From Anaerolineales bacterium (GTDB lineage Bacteria > Chloroflexota > Anaerolineae > Anaerolineales > Villigracilaceae): DNA of 7,976 bases. Below, one piece after another: positions 5,849-7,976 of this stretch (the stretch's first letter is position 1; every line of letters starts with the position of its first letter). Position numbers and translations under genes: made by a program. The stretch is taken from contig JAFGKO010000328.1 of NCBI GenBank assembly GCA_016928525.1, forward strand, positions 1-7,976. Reading direction: 5' to 3'. The notes under the pieces were generated by a model. The model was not told the DNA's origin. It saw only the letters and a list, made by a program, of their open reading frames with translations, and searched no databases.

Positions 5849-7976
5849 GGAAGAACCTCATAGATGGTCGTCTGCATATCGTGGTAGACCGTCTTCCATA
5901 ATGTCCCATTATATTGCTCAAATTTAAGCAAACCTTCGCCGGGATAGTAGATCTGCTCCAGTTGACCGACCACGATATAGCGCACATCGTATCGAGCAAG
6001 GAAGTCGCGTGTCAATCCGATGTCGGTGGTCGTGTAGAAAATTGCGATGGCGTCCACACGGTCAGTGATGAGATTGGGGGGGATGAGAGCGCGTTGTTGG
6101 CGCTGGTGCCAGTTCCAGCCGACCACGCCGGGCAAGCCTGTGTAGATGGTGAAGCGTGTGCACCAGCGATATTCAGGACAATTGGCCTCGACGATGACGG
6201 GCGAACCTTTGACGTTAGCCTGCATCCAGCGGATGGCGCGGTAGTCCTGGCTCAGGTCCATGACGGCCGTGTCCCAGAACTCGGCGTGGGCCATGTAAGT
6301 CATCGCGTCGAGCGTGCGAGGGGCAGCAGGATTGATGCGGTCACTGACCTTGTCGGTCGTGGCTGTGATCATGTACAGCACAGCGCAGGCAAACAGGATG
6401 GTCAGGATGGTTTGCCAGGCGTTGCGCCAGCGCGGCAGCCAGGTATGGACATCGGCCAGCAGCCAGGCAAAAGCCGCTCCGCCGCTGACGGCGAGCAGTG
6501 TCCAGGCCTGGAGATAGAACTTGAAGATGGTGTTCATACGGCCAATGTCGCCGCGCACGGTGATCAACTCGACCACAATTGTGATCAACAAGGCCGTCCC
6601 AATCCAGAATAAAACCAGCCGCTTCATATCCGGCTGCTTTGGCCGGAACAATAAAACGCCCGCCCAGGCCGCCAGCGGCAGGGCAATCCAGCCAATCGAA
6701 ACTCTCCGGTAAGCAAGGTAGAGCAGCGCAACAATGAAAAGCGCCAGGGCCAGTTCGAACAGGAGTTGATACGGCTTAAGCTTTCCCAGGGAAGAGACCG
6801 GCGTGGCTGCCATCCATTGGCGCGTTTCCCAAACCAACCAGGAGAAAATCAGGAACAGGAACAATCCCCAATGGGTCAGATAAGACGTGATGGGTGTATG
6901 GGTAGCCGTCCACGCATCGAATTTGCTGTAAGCCTGGCTATAAGCGGCACGGTAAGGCGCATACAGCCAAAATGAAAGCGCAGTCAGAACGGCCAGGCTC
7001 AAGACGGTCCAAAGAATTCGCCTGACAGTTGGAGATAAACGGGACAGCCAACGCGTCTGAGGAGCATCGCTGGCGCGCCAAATGGCGTACACAAGAGCTG
7101 TCAGGCCCACTGGCAGATAGGTATAAATGTCCGAGAGATTGGTCGGATACAAGGCCCCAATCACGAGCGCGCCAACAACCAGGGAGGGCAGCGATGTACG
7201 TCTCGCTCGCACCGTCCCTAAGGCCCAGACGATAACAAACAGCGCCAACACCAGGACGATCATATGCGCGTGCAGGTCACTGTACAGGAAGGTGAAGAAG
7301 GGAAATTCGGTGATTTCGTTGCCCGGCCCCGGTGGGATGACGCGGCTGGGGTTCCAATACCATTCACCGCGCCCAATAGGCAAGGTCACGCCATCGACGA
7401 TATTTTTGACCACGCCCTGTCCGGCCCAGACCAGGCGTTGAAGAAAATCCGAACCGGTGATGACACCACCCGGCGCGCCTATGCGCGCGAAGGCCTGGAA
7501 GACCATTTGGACCGTTCCCAAATTGCCAAGCACTACCATGAGGATGGCAGCGGCCAGGCCGGCGATGTAAGGCAGAGAGTAGAGAGTAGAGAGCCGAGAG
7601 CGGTACCTATTCTCTACTGTTCTGCTCTCTGTTCTCTCCACCAAATTCCACCCAATCGAAAACGCGCTGGTGGCAACAATCGCAAACAGCGTGGGCAGGA
7701 TAAAGTTATACGCAATCGACGGCACGATACCAAGCAACTTCACCGGCGTACCTACCAGCACAAAGCCGTAGTAGTAATAATTGATGTACCCACCTGCAAA
7801 CCAGGGGTCGTACGGCGGGAAAGTCATGCTCTTCAGGATGGCATTGAAATACGAAAAGTCCATTGGACGCTCGCCGCCCTTGGCCGGATGCCACAGGTCC
7901 GGGTTGCCCAGGCGAATGAGCAGATCGAAGACGAAGAACAATAGGAACAGGCCTTCTACCATCAGGAAGTAATGAC
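5845..7976 (-). CDS. DUF2298 (Chlor_Arch_YYY, TIGR03662) polytopic membrane protein, 5' end outside window
   Basis: The reading frame is open to the window edge. An ATG at 7962 would give 705 residues but would begin inside a conserved membrane helix (HYFLMVEGLFLLFF), so the true start lies upstream. Counting from that Met, the family landmarks are GGERPMDFSYFNAILKS (29-45) and FPPYDPWFAGG (48-58). These lead into the tyrosine run Y62-Y65 with G66, VLGNLGT (144-150) and WYWNPSRVI (201-209). EFPFFTF (219-225), DLHAH (229-233) and GRMNTIFKFYLQAW (474-487) follow. The C-terminal domain contains TGLPGVVGWNWH (608-619) and ARYDVRYIVVG (656-666). It is a clear paralog of the 868-residue protein, sharing the motif order, the soluble C-terminal domain and even the ending TIYEV(L)P. 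A repeat-derived insert occupies about 110-130. Its role is presumed similar: GT-C-like surface glycan or lipid-linked sugar handling, unproven. It appears to be the most upstream operon gene visible. Confidence 0.9.
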   Translation of the reverse strand, partial: HYFLMVEGLFLLFFVFDLLIRLGNPDLWHPAKGGERPMDFSYFNAILKSMTFPPYDPWFAGGYINYYYYGFVLVGTPVKLLGIVPSIAYNFILPTLFAIVATSAFSIGWNLVERTESRTVENRYRSRLSTLYSLPYIAGLAAAILMVVLGNLGTVQMVFQAFARIGAPGGVITGSDFLQRLVWAGQGVVKNIVDGVTLPIGRGEWYWNPSRVIPPGPGNEITEFPFFTFLYSDLHAHMIVLVLALFVIVWALGTVRARRTSLPSLVVGALVIGALYPTNLSDIYTYLPVGLTALVYAIWRASDAPQTRWLSRLSPTVRRILWTVLSLAVLTALSFWLYAPYRAAYSQAYSKFDAWTATHTPITSYLTHWGLFLFLIFSWLVWETRQWMAATPVSSLGKLKPYQLLFELALALFIVALLYLAYRRVSIGWIALPLAAWAGVLLFRPKQPDMKRLVLFWIGTALLITIVVELITVRGDIGRMNTIFKFYLQAWTLLAVSGGAAFAWLLADVHTWLPRWRNAWQTILTILFACAVLYMITATTDKVSDRINPAAPRTLDAMTYMAHAEFWDTAVMDLSQDYRAIRWMQANVKGSPVIVEANCPEYRWCTRFTIYTGLPGVVGWNWHQRQQRALIPPNLITDRVDAIAIFYTTTDIGLTRDFLARYDVRYIVVGQLEQIYYPGEGLLKFEQYNGTLWKTVYHDMQTTIYEVLP
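5856..5859 (-). promoter_or_regulatory. Shine-Dalgarno site of the DUF952 gene
   Basis: GAGG on the minus strand lies 7 nt before the ATG at 5848, inside the last codons of the DUF2298 gene. It supports that start together with the 4-nt ATGA overlap. It is the clearest ribosome-binding site in the window. Confidence 0.55.
7575..7638. repeat. Inverted heptamer arrays inside the 5'-partial DUF2298 gene
   Basis: GAGAGTA, GAGAGTA, GAGAGCC and GAGAGCG (7575-7602) are four head-to-tail 7-mers. After a GGTACC-containing spacer, the complementary kind follows as TCTCTAC (7611-7617) and further TCTCT-rich units to 7638. AGTAGAGA (7578-7585 and 7585-7592) is the exact complement of TCTCTACT (7611-7618), so the block can fold back on itself. 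Translated on the minus strand it reads TESRTVENRYRSRLSTLYSL (about residues 111-130), directly after the conserved WNL. Confidence 0.8.

Noticed and set aside
5914..6612. A 232-codon open frame on the plus strand
   Set aside because: It is antisense to the DUF2298 C-terminal region, whose conserved motifs are on the minus strand; no family resemblance was seen.
7575..7638. Possible CRISPR-like array
   Set aside because: The units are 7 bp, contiguous and degenerate, with no unique spacers, and they lie inside an open coding frame.
7264..7944. A 226-codon open frame on the plus strand
   Set aside because: It is antisense to the conserved YYY, EFPFF and DLHAH region of the partial DUF2298 gene, and its composition is that of a shadow frame.

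Overview
This window looks like part of a Chloroflexota (Anaerolineae-like) chromosome, moderately GC-rich, with every convincing gene on the minus strand. The lineage is inferred from two membrane proteins of the DUF2298 / 'Chlor_Arch_YYY' family (TIGR03662). That family is known mainly from Chloroflexi and some Archaea, typically in genomes that also carry TIGR03663 and dolichyl-phosphate-mannose-type (GT-C) glycosyltransferase relatives. No rRNA, tRNA, CRISPR array or complete transposon was seen, and no gene-free stretch exceeds 300 bases.

In transcription order (right to left), the layout is as follows. (1) A DUF2298 protein, 5'-truncated by the window edge (5845-7976). (2) A small DUF952 protein (5477-5848), overlapping the first by 4 nt. 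(3) A GNAT acetyltransferase (4837-5472), 4 nt further on. (4) A second, complete DUF2298 protein (2227-4833), 3 nt after the acetyltransferase. (5) A 122-nt gap holding a large symmetric inverted repeat. (6) A 592-residue GT39-like membrane protein (326-2104). (7) A 50-nt gap with a TTCGTG-type repeat, then a C-terminally truncated GxxExxY-family gene (36-275). The first four genes are so tightly packed that they almost certainly form one translationally coupled operon. The 592-residue gene may be read through or expressed separately.

The likely joint role of the three large membrane proteins is lipid-linked sugar transfer or export for a surface glycoconjugate. Their shape (many membrane segments plus a soluble C-terminal domain) and the GT39-like N-terminus of the third support this, but the DUF2298 chemistry is not established. 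DUF952 and GNAT look like accessory passengers, or modifiers of a small-molecule or sugar substrate.

The most unusual signal is a set of short heptanucleotide (7-bp) tandem-repeat arrays inside the two DUF2298 genes (3010-3037, 4128-4191, 4551-4592, 7575-7638). They all stay in frame and fall in predicted loops between membrane helices. Two of them, built from unrelated heptamers, sit at the equivalent loop of the two paralogs. A fifth in-frame insert (3551-3578) is a GC-rich hairpin. Together they suggest that repeat elements resembling intergenic ones have repeatedly been tolerated as extra peptide in these proteins.
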